NCBI GenBank assembly: GCA_964522105.1
Contig: CAZFVA010000001.1
Coordinates: 1-64,000 of the forward strand
Source: JAGOFO01 sp964522105
GTDB taxonomy: Bacteria; Myxococcota_A; UBA9042; DTJE01
Length of the DNA: 64,000 nucleotides
Direction: 5' to 3'
Below are positions 1 through 8,580 of this stretch, one piece after another. The notes beneath the pieces were generated by a model that ran no database searches, was not told the DNA's origin, and was given only the letters and a program-made list of their open reading frames with translations. A program made the position numbers and the translations under genes. How positions within the stretch are numbered: position 1 is the first letter of the stretch; each line of letters opens with the position of its first letter.

Positions 1-1175
1 ATGTGGATAAACGGCGGAGCCCCGTCAATGACAGGCGGATTGGTCAGCATCGCGGCAAGATTTGCACGCGCAAACCAGCCGGAAAACAGTCCATGGTCGC
101 GAATCGACGCGCGCGTCCCGTCGGCCAGGAACGTGTGTCCGAATTCAAAAGGATTCGAAAAACGCGCCCAGTTCATGATCAGCAGGCCGCAACCGACTAT
201 AAGTATTGGAATCGCAAAGGGAATCACCTTACCGAATATATACTTCCAGCCGGGCCAGCGCATATTCGACCCTTCGCGGAAGATTTCCAGTGCAAAGAAG
301 ATTGACGCAAAAGCCATCGGGGTTCTGGTCGCCATGCCGCACGCAACGGCCAGGCCTGCAAGGAACGGATGCCTGGTACCGGTCGCCCACATCAGATACA
401 GGATGTTCAGGGTGACGCCGACAATCAGCGCGGAAAACCAGACCTGACCACGGATTGCGCTGAAGAAATGGACCGTTCCAAAGGTGAACAGAAGCGCCAG
501 AATCAGATTTTCACGCCGGTTTCTGGTCGAAAGGCCGTACTTAACCAACATTTCCAGCAGGAAAAACAGCAACATACAGTTCAACGCACCGTTCAGAACT
601 GTCAGCAGGACGTCATTGACGTTGTATCCGAAGATCGCGACTACCGGCATCAACACCACAGCAGGAAACGGCGGAAAAGAAACGTAATAATCTTTGCGGT
701 CACAGTTTGCATTCGGTGAGTCGCAACCCTTTTTAATATCCAGTTTGGTGTCAATAATCCTGACTGTCTTGTCCAGCGCGTGAAATCGGTTCTTCTGTGA
801 ACCTTCGACGTTGCCCCACGGGAAAACGCCACGGACAACCTCGCCGTCGGTAAGCGTAATCTGGCGCACCGATGCCCAGTCATTCCAGCCGATCGCCTCG
901 CCCTTTCCACCGGTCAGATGCCTGTCGATCGCGGCTTTGTAACCGGCCCGGTCTTCGGGGCGCTGCTTTTCACCGCGATGATGACGCGGGGTATCTGTAT
1001 CAAGCCTGCCGCTTAAGAACGAGCTGGCCAGATCAACAAAATGAAAATGCGGCGACGGCGCAAGAATCCAGTTCCAGGAAAACAGCCCCAGAATCACGGC
1101 AGACGCAGCAAACAGCAGAACCGCAACCTTGTATCTTCTAAACAGCTCAACCAATACTTTCAAAATGACCCCCAC
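1..1175 (-). CDS. Membrane glycosyltransferase-like protein (GT39/PMT-type), C-terminus off left edge
   Basis: Translating the minus strand from about 1175 gives an uninterrupted frame to base 1, about 391 residues, with no stop, so the C-terminus lies outside the window. The N-terminus has one hydrophobic helix (about residues 12-32), then a hydrophilic stretch with HFHFVDLASSFLSGRLDT and later YYVSFPPFPAVVLMP, followed by several hydrophobic helices. This layout matches predicted lipid-carrier-dependent glycosyltransferases of the PMT/ArnT (family 39) kind, which move sugars from polyprenyl-phosphate carriers on the outer face of the inner membrane. The assignment rests on overall pattern, not on a verified catalytic Asp. 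No ATG is available; GTG at 1175 or TTG at 1163 (preceded by a G-rich stretch) is the likely start. It diverges from ftsE with about 140 bases between them. Confidence 0.72.
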   Translation of the reverse strand, partial: MGVILKVLVELFRRYKVAVLLFAASAVILGLFSWNWILAPSPHFHFVDLASSFLSGRLDTDTPRHHRGEKQRPEDRAGYKAAIDRHLTGGKGEAIGWNDWASVRQITLTDGEVVRGVFPWGNVEGSQKNRFHALDKTVRIIDTKLDIKKGCDSPNANCDRKDYYVSFPPFPAVVLMPVVAIFGYNVNDVLLTVLNGALNCMLLFFLLEMLVKYGLSTRNRRENLILALLFTFGTVHFFSAIRGQVWFSALIVGVTLNILYLMWATGTRHPFLAGLAVACGMATRTPMAFASIFFALEIFREGSNMRWPGWKYIFGKVIPFAIPILIVGCGLLIMNWARFSNPFEFGHTFLADGTRASIRDHGLFSGWFARANLAAMLTNPPVIDGAPPFIH

Positions 1176-1313
1176 CCGGAGTTGTCCGCAGCACCGGAAT
1201 TTGACGAAATATACCAGACCACGCGCCCTTCTGCTATTCTACAGCCGCTCGTATTTTCACCAGGGCCGGTGACCGCATCAGCGATGCACACAGGCCCGTC
1301 GGAGGAGCCCTCA

Positions 1314-2120
1314 ATGTCGGTCCTGTCCTTGCGCGGGGTTGAAAAAACATATCCCAACGGGAATCAGGCTATCCGCGAAATGACATTTGATGTCGAGAGG
1401 GGCGAGTTCGTTTTCCTTTCCGGTCCAAGTGGTTCGGGAAAATCTACGCTGCTGAAGATCCTGCTGAAGATGGAGGACCACACCGGTGGCGACGTCCTGG
1501 TTTTCGGCAAGAATCTACGGGCGCTGAAACCGGCAGCAGTACCGTACCTGCGCCGCAATATCGGCGTAATTTTTCAGGATTTCAGACTTCTTGAAGATCG
1601 GACCGTGTTTGACAATCTTTCCCTGGGACTTCATGTACTGGGGCTGTCACAGGCCGAAGTTTCGCGGCGGGTCGAAGGCATCCTTTATGACCTGGGCATC
1701 GACCGTTATGCAGGCGCTTATCCACCGATGCTTTCTGGCGGCGAACAGCAGCGCGTCGCCATCGGCCGTGCCCTTGTAATGGAACCGGCACTTATCCTTG
1801 CCGACGAACCGACAGGCAACCTCGACTGGGAACTGTCAGTTGAAATAGTCAGGCTTTTCGAAGAGTTAAACGCCCGTGGCACGTCAGTCCTGATGGCAAC
1901 CCACGACCGCTTCCTTTTGAATGCATTCCCGAAAAGGACATTGCTGATTAACCGTGGGATTCTGGTTGAAGACAGAAGAACGGGCGCCCCGATGGCAACC
2001 CCGTCGACCGCGGTCGCTGGTCCGGCCACACAAATAAAAAGTGACAGCGAGCTGATCGAAGATGCGGCAAAGGAAGATTCATCTGACGTCTCCGGCCTTA
2101 GCTTTTACGAGGACCGGTAA
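1314..2120 (+). CDS. ftsE: Cell division ATP-binding protein FtsE
   Basis: 268-residue ABC ATPase. Walker A GPSGSGKST starts at residue 37, the signature LSGGEQQR at 140 and Walker B LILADEPTGNLD at 160; the family hallmark DEPTGNLD is intact. FtsE with FtsX forms the inner-membrane complex that drives septal peptidoglycan hydrolase activation during division. The ATG at 1314 is chosen because GGAGGA lies eight bases upstream; the frame stays open further upstream, but that extension has no family similarity. The C-terminal tail (about 35 residues after the ATPase core) is hydrophilic and not conserved. It is the first gene of an operon: the stop TAA overlaps the ftsX start by one base (TAATG). 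Confidence 0.95.
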   Translation: MSVLSLRGVEKTYPNGNQAIREMTFDVERGEFVFLSGPSGSGKSTLLKILLKMEDHTGGDVLVFGKNLRALKPAAVPYLRRNIGVIFQDFRLLEDRTVFDNLSLGLHVLGLSQAEVSRRVEGILYDLGIDRYAGAYPPMLSGGEQQRVAIGRALVMEPALILADEPTGNLDWELSVEIVRLFEELNARGTSVLMATHDRFLLNAFPKRTLLINRGILVEDRRTGAPMATPSTAVAGPATQIKSDSELIEDAAKEDSSDVSGLSFYEDR

Positions 2121-2752
2121 TGGAAGACAACGGCTCGACCGGCAGAAAAATCCACTGGGTGATTACTGAAGGGCTGAAAGGTCTTGTTGTCGCCCCGGGA
2201 CAGACTCTGGCCTGCATCGTTTCCCTTGCGGTCGCCGGGTGCCTGGTCGTTCTGTCGGCGTCCGCCGGAAGCCTGACCGTGTCGATGCTGAACCGCGCCA
2301 CAAAGTCGGCGCTGATTCTGGTCTATCTTCAAGACAAGGTGGACAGCCAGCGCGTTAATTCAATGATTGGCGACATCTCGCGTCGCCTTGATGTCGAAAG
2401 CGTCGAATACATCAGCCGTGAACAGGACCGCAACAGGAACGCCGACCTTCTGCCTGAAGGGCTGAGATCCGGTATGCCGGCGGACGCTATCCCGGGACAG
2501 CATGCAATTGAAGTCAAGTTCAAGGAACTGGCNNNNNNNNNNNNNNNNNNNNNNNNNNNNNNNNNNNNNNNNNNNNNNNNNNNNNNNNNNNNNNNNNNNN
2601 NNNNNNNNNNNNNNNNNNNNNNNNNNNNNNNNCTTGCTGTCGGCACCGGGCTTCCTTCCTATCCAGGTCTGAGTTTTGCGCTGGCTGTTCCAGGTGGACT
2701 GATTGTCGGGCTGGCAGGTGCGATGATTGCCTCGGCCAGGAGACTTCCGTGA
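2120..2752 (+). CDS. ftsX: Cell division protein FtsX, interrupted by a sequencing gap
   Basis: Permease partner of FtsE. The N-terminus has a cytoplasmic stretch and a first membrane helix (LACIVSLAVAGCLVVLSAS), followed by the start of the periplasmic loop (LILVYLQDKVDSQRVNSM). After the 100-N gap the frame resumes with FALAVPGGLIVGLAGAMIAS and a basic end, typical of the last FtsX helix. FtsX proteins are about 300 residues; only about 177 are visible, so the true missing sequence is likely nearer 270-350 bases than 100, and covers two middle helices. The start overlaps the ftsE stop and the end overlaps the next start (GTGA), indicating translational coupling. Confidence 0.88.
   Translation: MEDNGSTGRKIHWVITEGLKGLVVAPGQTLACIVSLAVAGCLVVLSASAGSLTVSMLNRATKSALILVYLQDKVDSQRVNSMIGDISRRLDVESVEYISREQDRNRNADLLPEGLRSGMPADAIPGQHAIEVKFKELXXXXXXXXXXXXXXXXXXXXXXXXXXXXXXXXXXLAVGTGLPSYPGLSFALAVPGGLIVGLAGAMIASARRLP
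2533..2632. other. Assembly gap (100 N) inside ftsX
   Basis: Exactly 100 N, the usual placeholder for a gap of unknown length. It removes the middle of ftsX. The bases on both sides are in frames that read as FtsX. Confidence 0.99.
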
Positions 2753-3903
2753 ACCACAGGCACGGTAAAGCACGGACAATCTGTTTTGGTGTGGCACTGA
2801 TCGCCGCATTTACCCTGATCCCGATTCAGCGACAAGCCTGGGCCGGACCCGGCGACAAAAGCGCGGCTGCCGACCAGATTTTAAGCGAAGAACTGTCAAT
2901 ACTTGATGCCCTTGACAGCTACATTTTCGAAGCAAGACAGGCCGAGGCAGCCAGAATAAGAACTGCCGCCCAGCTTGAATCGGCAAAAACAAGGCTTGGC
3001 CGCGCAACAGACGAACTGGCCGAATCCAAAGCAAAATACGAACAGGCAAAGGCCCGTCTGGCCGCAACACTGACGATTGCCAGAGTGGCAGGTGTAAACG
3101 GGATTTTTGAATCGCTGTTCCTTGGGGACGGCAATCTGGAGTCTGCACGCAGACAGGCCCTTATCAAAAGACTGGCCGCAAGGCAGGCCGGGGAACTTTC
3201 CGACGTTGTTGATTCGTGGCAGAAGGCTGTTGCGGTTGAATTTGTTGCCGGCATGGAACGGGCTCAATCATGGGTCCTTGCGAAGTCCAGTGAAGATTCC
3301 GCGCGGCGCCTTGAAGAAGAAACAGCCGCAAGGCGCCTGCTTCTAAAAAGACTTGATGGTGACAGAACGTTAAATATGCGCCAGTCTGCCGAAATGTCGC
3401 AGGCCGGCAAGGACCTTGTAAAGACAATTAACGCCAGACTGTCGGCTGACTCCGGTCCGGTTGACTTCGAACGCGTGAAGAAGGAAATCAAGATACCGCT
3501 GGCCGGCGGTTCACTTCTGGTCCCTTTCGGGGACGTTATTCACAAGAAATTCAAGACAGTTACGCCTCACCCGGGATGGACCATCGGCTATCCGTCGAAA
3601 GGGCCGCGTAACGTTCGGAACATTGCGTTCGGGCGGGTGGTCTGGACCGGACGGATGCGCGGATTCGGCACAACAATTGTGGTTGATCACGCATCGGGCT
3701 GGTACAGCGTTTACGGGGGCGTTTCAACAATGCTGACGAAAGAAGGCGCAATTGTCAGAAGCGGCGACATCATAGGTGAAGTCGAAGCCCCGCCCGGTGA
3801 CGACACGGTGACGATGTACTTTGAACTTAGAAAAGGCGGGCAGGCAATAGACCCGGCGCAGTACATCACACTTGAACCGGGACAAATCAGGATCCAGCAA
3901 TGA
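2749..3903 (+). CDS. envC: Murein hydrolase activator EnvC-like protein (degenerate LytM)
   Basis: 384 residues: N-terminal signal sequence (hydrophobic stretch about residues 11-31, Ala-rich end), a long charged helical region typical of a coiled coil (about 35-240), and a C-terminal LytM/M23 fold (about 250-380). The LytM domain lacks the zinc ligands: the first motif reads HPGWTI where active enzymes have HxGxD, and the last reads MYFELRKGGQAIDP where active enzymes have HxHFE. This is how E. coli EnvC looks; it does not cut peptidoglycan but switches on periplasmic amidases under control of FtsEX. Its position right after ftsX (start GTG overlapping the ftsX stop) supports this role. Which amidase it activates is not shown here. 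Confidence 0.88.
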   Translation: MNHRHGKARTICFGVALIAAFTLIPIQRQAWAGPGDKSAAADQILSEELSILDALDSYIFEARQAEAARIRTAAQLESAKTRLGRATDELAESKAKYEQAKARLAATLTIARVAGVNGIFESLFLGDGNLESARRQALIKRLAARQAGELSDVVDSWQKAVAVEFVAGMERAQSWVLAKSSEDSARRLEEETAARRLLLKRLDGDRTLNMRQSAEMSQAGKDLVKTINARLSADSGPVDFERVKKEIKIPLAGGSLLVPFGDVIHKKFKTVTPHPGWTIGYPSKGPRNVRNIAFGRVVWTGRMRGFGTTIVVDHASGWYSVYGGVSTMLTKEGAIVRSGDIIGEVEAPPGDDTVTMYFELRKGGQAIDPAQYITLEPGQIRIQQ

Positions 3904-4814
3904 AGCTGTTTGCCGCAACCATGACGTGCATGCTTTGCGCATGCGCAGGATCAACTACCGCCATCAGAACAAATGCGGACCAGGCAGCGGCCGACACCGT
4001 GAACGTCGCACCATCCGAAACACCCGCAAATCCGACGAAAGCGAAACCTGTGCTGCCTGACCATACGCCAGTTGCGGCAATCGTTATTGATGACTGCGGC
4101 GAATCAGTCGAACAGATTATCCCGTTCATTGGCATTCCCCTGCCCCTTTCATTCAGCGTTCTGCCATATCAGAAGGGCGTCAAAGACACTGTCAGCCTGC
4201 TGAAAAAACTGGGCCGCGATACACTTGTTCATGTGCCCATGGAACCGCACGACCCAAAATGGCTGGAAAATGACTGGTTTCTAAAATGTGACATGCCTGA
4301 AAATGATATTGCGGCCAGGCTTGACCGTGCCCTGGCTGCGGTCCCGACCGCGAAAGGCGTGAACAACCACATGGGATCAAAATTCTGTATCGATGCGTCA
4401 GGTATGACATCGGTAATGCAGTTTCTGTCTGGAAAAGGTCTGTACTATCTTGATTCCAGGACAAACAGTGAATCAAAGGCTTCGGCCACAGCCGCGACGG
4501 CTTCCGTTAAATTCATGCAGAGGGACGTTTTTCTGGATAACGACGACAACGTCGAGGCAATCTTAAAACAGATTGAACTACTTGAAAAAACTGCAAAAAA
4601 GAATGGTTGCGCGGTCGGGATCGGTCACGCCAGATCGGCAACGGCGGCAGCCATCATGCGTTATGCCCGCGATCGCGACCCCGGGGTGGTGTTTGTGCCC
4701 GCTGCGGAGGTCTTCGACTATTGTCCGACTGGGCCGGACGCGGGGAGTGACCGGAGTCCCTTGATGCAGACTGGGGAGCTTCAGCCGGCAGACCGGCAAA
4801 ACCAGCCGGAATAA
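3900..4814 (+). CDS. Divergent polysaccharide deacetylase family protein (YibQ-like)
   Basis: 304 residues with a lipoprotein-like N-terminus (hydrophobic, then LCAC; lipid Cys at residue 15) and a Thr/Pro/Lys-rich linker. The domain from about residue 58 carries AAIVIDDCGES, VHVPMEPHDP and GVNNHMGSKFC, the conserved blocks of the divergent polysaccharide deacetylase family (E. coli YibQ). In E. coli yibQ lies right after envC, and the same order is kept here, with an ATGA overlap of the envC stop. Its biochemical role is not established; the fold suggests action on an envelope glycan. Its last 161 bases overlap the 3' end of the opposite-strand jag gene. Confidence 0.85.
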   Translation: MKLFAATMTCMLCACAGSTTAIRTNADQAAADTVNVAPSETPANPTKAKPVLPDHTPVAAIVIDDCGESVEQIIPFIGIPLPLSFSVLPYQKGVKDTVSLLKKLGRDTLVHVPMEPHDPKWLENDWFLKCDMPENDIAARLDRALAAVPTAKGVNNHMGSKFCIDASGMTSVMQFLSGKGLYYLDSRTNSESKASATAATASVKFMQRDVFLDNDDNVEAILKQIELLEKTAKKNGCAVGIGHARSATAAAIMRYARDRDPGVVFVPAAEVFDYCPTGPDAGSDRSPLMQTGELQPADRQNQPE

Positions 4815-5628
4815 TCAACAGGCGTCTGAAATTTCCGCCGCCCTCGCTTCTGGTCGAAACCTTACGGTTGTCACGCAGCGCCAGGTGAATCAATCTGCGG
4901 TCCTGGGCAGCCATCGGGCTGAGCCTGATGACCTTTCCACTTGAAACAGCTTTGTCGCCAAGGCGCCTGGCCAGCCGACCAAGCGTCTGTTCGCGGCGGC
5001 CCCGGAAACCTTCGGCATCAAGAACGACCAGCTTACGGTCATCCGGGAATCGGTTGACAATCTTGTTAACCAGGAACTGTAACGCGCCAAGGACTTCGCC
5101 GTCCTTGCCGACAATTACTTCATATTCACTGCCACTTACGTTAAGCAGAACTGATTCTTCATTTTCTTCAAACGTCACTTCGCCTTCGAGCCCGATCAGA
5201 CGCAGGATGTCCTGCATGACCTTCTTAGCTGCGGGACCTTTTTCAGAAGGCGGATTCAACGAAACGGCCGGTCTGCTTTCACGCACAGGTGCAGTCGGTC
5301 TGGATGGTTTGAAATCAGCAGACGACGCCGACGACTCAAGTGACTCACTGTGGGTTCTTTCAGGTTTAGTAAGGGTTATTACTTCGCCTGCGGTAGTCAC
5401 AAGGCCTGTGTCGCCAGGTCCGGGAACGTACGTCATTCTGGTAATAATCTGAGCGGCATCATCTTTGACACGAACCTGAACGCGAACCTCTTTACGAAAA
5501 AGGCCAAACAGACCGGTTTCTTCGTCAAGAACCTCGTACGTCATTTCACTGATGTTAACCCCGAGTTCCTGAGACGCCTTCAGCAGCGCATCTTCCTTTG
5601 AACGGCCGGTAAAAATTGCTTCTCTCAT
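4654..5628 (-). CDS. jag: Jag/KhpB RNA-binding protein (Jag_N-KH-R3H)
   Basis: 324 residues. Jag_N domain at about 1-55 (AIFTGRSKEDALLKASQELG...GLFGLF), a Ser/Pro-rich linker to about 140, a KH domain (about 149-193) with the GKDG loop in place of GxxG, and an R3H domain (about 194-270) with its Arg-x3-His motif in DRRLIHLAL. A Pro/Arg/Ser-rich basic tail of about 50 residues follows, unusual for the family and lying in the overlap with the convergent yibQ-like gene. Jag/KhpB binds RNA and is normally encoded next to yidC, as here. The ATG at 5628 is chosen because AGGTG precedes it; upstream in-frame codons lack a ribosome binding site. Confidence 0.93.
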   Translation of the reverse strand: MREAIFTGRSKEDALLKASQELGVNISEMTYEVLDEETGLFGLFRKEVRVQVRVKDDAAQIITRMTYVPGPGDTGLVTTAGEVITLTKPERTHSESLESSASSADFKPSRPTAPVRESRPAVSLNPPSEKGPAAKKVMQDILRLIGLEGEVTFEENEESVLLNVSGSEYEVIVGKDGEVLGALQFLVNKIVNRFPDDRKLVVLDAEGFRGRREQTLGRLARRLGDKAVSSGKVIRLSPMAAQDRRLIHLALRDNRKVSTRSEGGGNFRRLLIIPAGFAGLPAEAPQSASRDSGHSPRPAQSDNSRRPPQRAQTPPRGRDRGHNA

Positions 5629-5681
5629 ATATTCACCTCTGGCCCCGGTGGTCCAACCATCCGAAACCGCCTGTCGATCTG

Positions 5682-7538
5682 TCACCGGGTTGACGCAAGC
5701 TTGGCTTTCAGCCCACGATTAGTCCACAAGGTCTGGAATATGGACAACACGGTGTTGATCAAAATATAGAAAACTAGACCAGAAGGCAGGAAGAGCATCA
5801 TTCCGGTGAACATGATGGGCATCATCCAGAGCATCATCTTCGCCTGTGTCTGGTCGCCGGTAACAGGGGTAAGCTTCTGGTTGATAAACATAATCACACC
5901 AAGAAGCAGCGGCAGAACAAAGTACGGGTCCTGACTTGAAAGATCGTGAATCCACAGGCCGAGGGGCGCCTGATACAGATCGACAGCACTGTAGATTGTG
6001 CGGTAAAGGGCAATCCAGATCGGCATCTGGATCAGCATCGGAAGACATCCACCCATCGGGTTTATCTTCTCGCGCTTGTACATCTCCATCGTGGCCTGGT
6101 TCAGCTTCGCCTTGTCGTCTTTGTACTTCTTCTGAAGTTCTTCAACGCGCGGCTTCAACTCGGCCATGCGGCGCATCTGCTTCATGCTGCTGTGAGTGAA
6201 CGGGAACGTCAGCAGCTTGACCAGGATCGTCAGCATGATGATCGCGAAGCCCCACGAAGGAATGTATCCGTGGACAAAGCGCATGAACCACAGCATCGGC
6301 TTGGCAAGAACAGTAAACCACCCGAAATCAATCGTATCTTCCAGACCCGGGGACACTTTTTTCAGAAGATCAAGGTCCTTGGGACCGGCAAAGAACTTGA
6401 ACGCAAACGAGCGATCGCGCTGATTCATCAACGCATGGCGGGCCGCCTGCTGTTCGGTTGAAAGACCGGCAGTGGCCATTTCCGCAAGTGTTGAAGCCGA
6501 CACATCAGCCTTGACGCCAAGGCTTGCCGCAGCCTGTCCGCAGATGACGCGACCGGCCATATCGGCCCGTGCGCCAAGCCAGTCCGGGATACATCCGCCT
6601 TCCTTTGCTGCCTTAATCAAAAGCTGGCCGCCGGATTCGTTACCCCAGCGAAGAACCGTGTTTACGACACCGATTTCCGACGCTGCAGCGACACACTGGG
6701 TGATGCTGCCCTCTGCCGGAATCGCTGCTGAAAGGAAGTACCTTGTGGTGATACCGGCGTACTGCGCGACATCAACAGTTTCGAAGTTCTTCTTGTCCAG
6801 AAGTTCCTTGCGGGTCTTTCTTTCAATCTTGCCGGCGGAACGACAAACCGCGTTTATTTCATCAGGCGGTGCCCCGAGCATACCGCCGCAGAAGGCGCTG
6901 CTGTTGCTGGCCGCAGATTCCCAGGAAGGAATCATCAACTTTAACTGGCCGTTAATTTCGGTTTCCCCGACATTGACCAGGCGAATCGACGAATCAACGA
7001 CGTAGTCGTCGGAAACTGTGTAAGTTCTTTCAATATAAAGAGGACTTATGTCGATGACCGGATCAGGCCAGACCATCACGACCGTATCATCTGACCTGCT
7101 GACAACCGTAAAAATCGGGTCGCGGATGAAGGCCGCCAGAAAATCCTCGTTCACCGTTCCGCTGTCAGGATCCAGTTTGCACGTTCGGACTACCGGTATC
7201 GGGGAAAGATCCTGAAACTCGATATTCAACGGATAAAGCGGCGTATCCCATGTGGTAACCAGGTCAAGCGGCCCTGCCGCAAGCTTTTCCGCCGGGGGAA
7301 CAATACTTCCGGTCGGCGATTCATCCTGGCCCTGAAGATACTGATTTTTATAAAGAAAAAGGGATCTTACAGCACCACCGATATTCGAAATATGGACAAC
7401 AAAATTCTGTGTGTTTCCCTGGATGGACTCAATACTTTCGCCCTTCTTGACCGGGCACGACTGATCCGCAGATGACGCCACCGAAATGAAGGTAAGACAG
7501 ACAACCGAGATAAAGACGCCTGCTGCCCGCTTGATCAT
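5682..7538 (-). CDS. yidC: Membrane protein insertase YidC
   Basis: About 618 residues. An N-terminal membrane helix (GVFISVVCLTFISVASS) is followed by a large periplasmic P1 domain (about 30-370) of the Gram-negative type, then the conserved core of five helices: GYIPSWGFAIIMLTILVKLL, the cytoplasmic hairpin with MKQMRRMAELKPRVEELQKKY, PMGGCLPMLIQMPIWIALYR, and the C-terminal pair ending in a basic tail. The core inserts and folds inner-membrane proteins, with or without SecYEG. Length and layout are normal. The ATG at 7538 places the hydrophobic helix at the N-terminus; an in-frame ATG at 7586 overlapping yidD is possible. Confidence 0.95.
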   Translation of the reverse strand: MIKRAAGVFISVVCLTFISVASSADQSCPVKKGESIESIQGNTQNFVVHISNIGGAVRSLFLYKNQYLQGQDESPTGSIVPPAEKLAAGPLDLVTTWDTPLYPLNIEFQDLSPIPVVRTCKLDPDSGTVNEDFLAAFIRDPIFTVVSRSDDTVVMVWPDPVIDISPLYIERTYTVSDDYVVDSSIRLVNVGETEINGQLKLMIPSWESAASNSSAFCGGMLGAPPDEINAVCRSAGKIERKTRKELLDKKNFETVDVAQYAGITTRYFLSAAIPAEGSITQCVAAASEIGVVNTVLRWGNESGGQLLIKAAKEGGCIPDWLGARADMAGRVICGQAAASLGVKADVSASTLAEMATAGLSTEQQAARHALMNQRDRSFAFKFFAGPKDLDLLKKVSPGLEDTIDFGWFTVLAKPMLWFMRFVHGYIPSWGFAIIMLTILVKLLTFPFTHSSMKQMRRMAELKPRVEELQKKYKDDKAKLNQATMEMYKREKINPMGGCLPMLIQMPIWIALYRTIYSAVDLYQAPLGLWIHDLSSQDPYFVLPLLLGVIMFINQKLTPVTGDQTQAKMMLWMMPIMFTGMMLFLPSGLVFYILINTVLSIFQTLWTNRGLKAKLASTR

Positions 7539-7557
7539 ATCTATGCTGCCCACTGGA

Positions 7558-7773
7558 CTACCTTTTCCTTTCCGGAACCGGGTCATACCCGCCCGGATTA
7601 AAGGGATGGCACCTCATAAGGCGCCTGATACCCATCCAGAAACCTTTCAAAAAGCCATAATTCTGCACTGCCTGCAGCATGTACTCGGAACACGTTGGAC
7701 TGAATCGACAGGCCGGGCGCAGGAAAGGTGAAATAGAGGATTTATAGAATTTCAACAGACCGATCAGAATCAT
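7558..7773 (-). CDS. yidD: Membrane protein insertion efficiency factor YidD
   Basis: 71 residues from ATG 7773. The family blocks are all present: ILIGLLKFYKSSISPFLRPA, CRFSPTCSEYMLQA, and LMRCHPFNPGGYDPVP, including the three conserved cysteines. YidD is a small inner-membrane-associated protein that helps YidC-dependent insertion. It starts inside the 3' end of rnpA (32-base overlap) and is followed by yidC about 20 bases later, so the three are probably co-translated. An in-frame ATG 54 bases upstream would add a non-conserved extension and is less likely. Confidence 0.94.
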   Translation of the reverse strand: MILIGLLKFYKSSISPFLRPACRFSPTCSEYMLQAVQNYGFLKGFWMGIRRLMRCHPFNPGGYDPVPERKR

Positions 7774-8245
7774 TGCTGGAATTTCTTTCAGCCGATTTCT
7801 TTCTGATCCACCGGAGGGCATCAACAAGCTCTCCTTCGAGGTCCGTTATAGCGGGAATGTCCCGCTTCACAGGCCGGCCGCCGCTGCCGCCGCCCGCTTT
7901 TTCGCCTCTATTTCGACCGGCTGCCTGGTTGCGACCTGTCGGCCGACCACCTGCCCCTCGATCGAATCCTGGAACCGCCTTGACCGCAACAACAATGTCC
8001 TTGCCGGCAAGCTCAGCCTTCAGCGTGTTTCTGAAAATCTCTCTGGTAAGACGTTTCCAGCGGTTACGCGAGACCGCGTTTCCAACCTTTCTGCCGACGG
8101 CAAGACCGAGTCTGGGGATTTCAAGACCGTTTTCTTTAACAAAAACTATCAGATTCCAGGTCCATGCCCTGGAACCGTCCTTCATAACCCGGTCAAAATC
8201 CCGGCCCAGAAGGATTCTTGATAACCTTGGAAATCCCCGGTCCAC
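7742..8245 (-). CDS. rnpA: Ribonuclease P protein component, with a Gly/Arg insertion
   Basis: 167 residues. The RNR signature GNAVSRNRWKRLTREIFR (residues 55-72) and the central strand KDIVVAVKA are canonical for the protein subunit of RNase P, which processes tRNA 5' ends. Usual length is about 110-130; here a basic, Gly/Arg/Pro-rich segment of about 36 residues (about 93-128) separates the core from the final helix, and the C-terminus has a hydrophilic tail that overlaps yidD. The start is GTG at 8245, eight bases after the rpmH stop, with AGGG upstream. The rpmH-rnpA pairing is near universal in bacteria. Confidence 0.93.
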   Translation of the reverse strand: MDRGFPRLSRILLGRDFDRVMKDGSRAWTWNLIVFVKENGLEIPRLGLAVGRKVGNAVSRNRWKRLTREIFRNTLKAELAGKDIVVAVKAVPGFDRGAGGRPTGRNQAAGRNRGEKAGGGSGGRPVKRDIPAITDLEGELVDALRWIRKKSAERNSSNDSDRSVEIL

Positions 8246-8253
8246 AATCCCTG

Positions 8254-8403
8254 CTACTTGCCGGGGGTGGTCGGAGCAAGAACGGCACGACCCTTGGCAC
8301 GGCGTCTGTTAAGGACCTTCCGGCCATTGGCGGTCGCCATACGGGATCTGAAACCATGTGTTCTGAGTCTTTTAATCCTGCTGGGCTGATACGTTCTTTT
8401 CAT
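8254..8403 (-). CDS. rpmH: 50S ribosomal protein L34
   Basis: A 49-residue basic protein, MKRTYQPSRIKRLRTHGF at its start and RRRAKGRAVL near its end, which is a complete L34. It is a component of the large ribosomal subunit. The ATG at 8403 is preceded by AAGGAA. It is the first gene of the rpmH-rnpA-yidD-yidC-jag cluster and lies about 100 bases downstream of a near-consensus promoter. In many bacteria dnaA lies just upstream; here proS and ahcY do instead. Confidence 0.98.
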   Translation of the reverse strand: MKRTYQPSRIKRLRTHGFRSRMATANGRKVLNRRRAKGRAVLAPTTPGK

Positions 8404-8510
8404 GACACAATTTCCTTAATTCAATCAACAGGATCACCGGGCACCGGTAATGATTGTGACCCTGTCTGCTAAAATACCATGCTGGCTTACAAAAAGCTGC
8501 ACAGCGAAGT

Positions 8511-8538
8511 ATTTTAATGATAACCGCAAGGCTGTCAA
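8511..8538 (-). promoter_or_regulatory. Predicted sigma-70 promoter of the rpmH cluster
   Basis: On the minus strand, TTGACA (8538-8533) and TAAAAT (8516-8511) are separated by 16 bases. The -35 is a perfect match and the -10 has one mismatch. It would give a leader of about 100 bases before rpmH. Part of that leader (about 8432-8444) can form the short hairpin ACCGG-TGC-CCGGT. Confidence 0.65.
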
Positions 8539-8580
8539 TGCAAGTCTGTCATTCAAACTGCTTGAACGCCATAAAGTCGC

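Noticed and set aside
1..447. Open reading frame on the plus strand at the left edge
   Set aside because: It is the shadow of the minus-strand membrane protein, which has coherent hydrophobic helices and family-like blocks; the plus frame does not.
8404..8580. Possible replication origin next to rpmH
   Set aside because: rpmH clusters often lie near oriC, but there are no DnaA boxes in clusters, no AT-rich unwinding repeats and no dnaA; the region holds a promoter instead.
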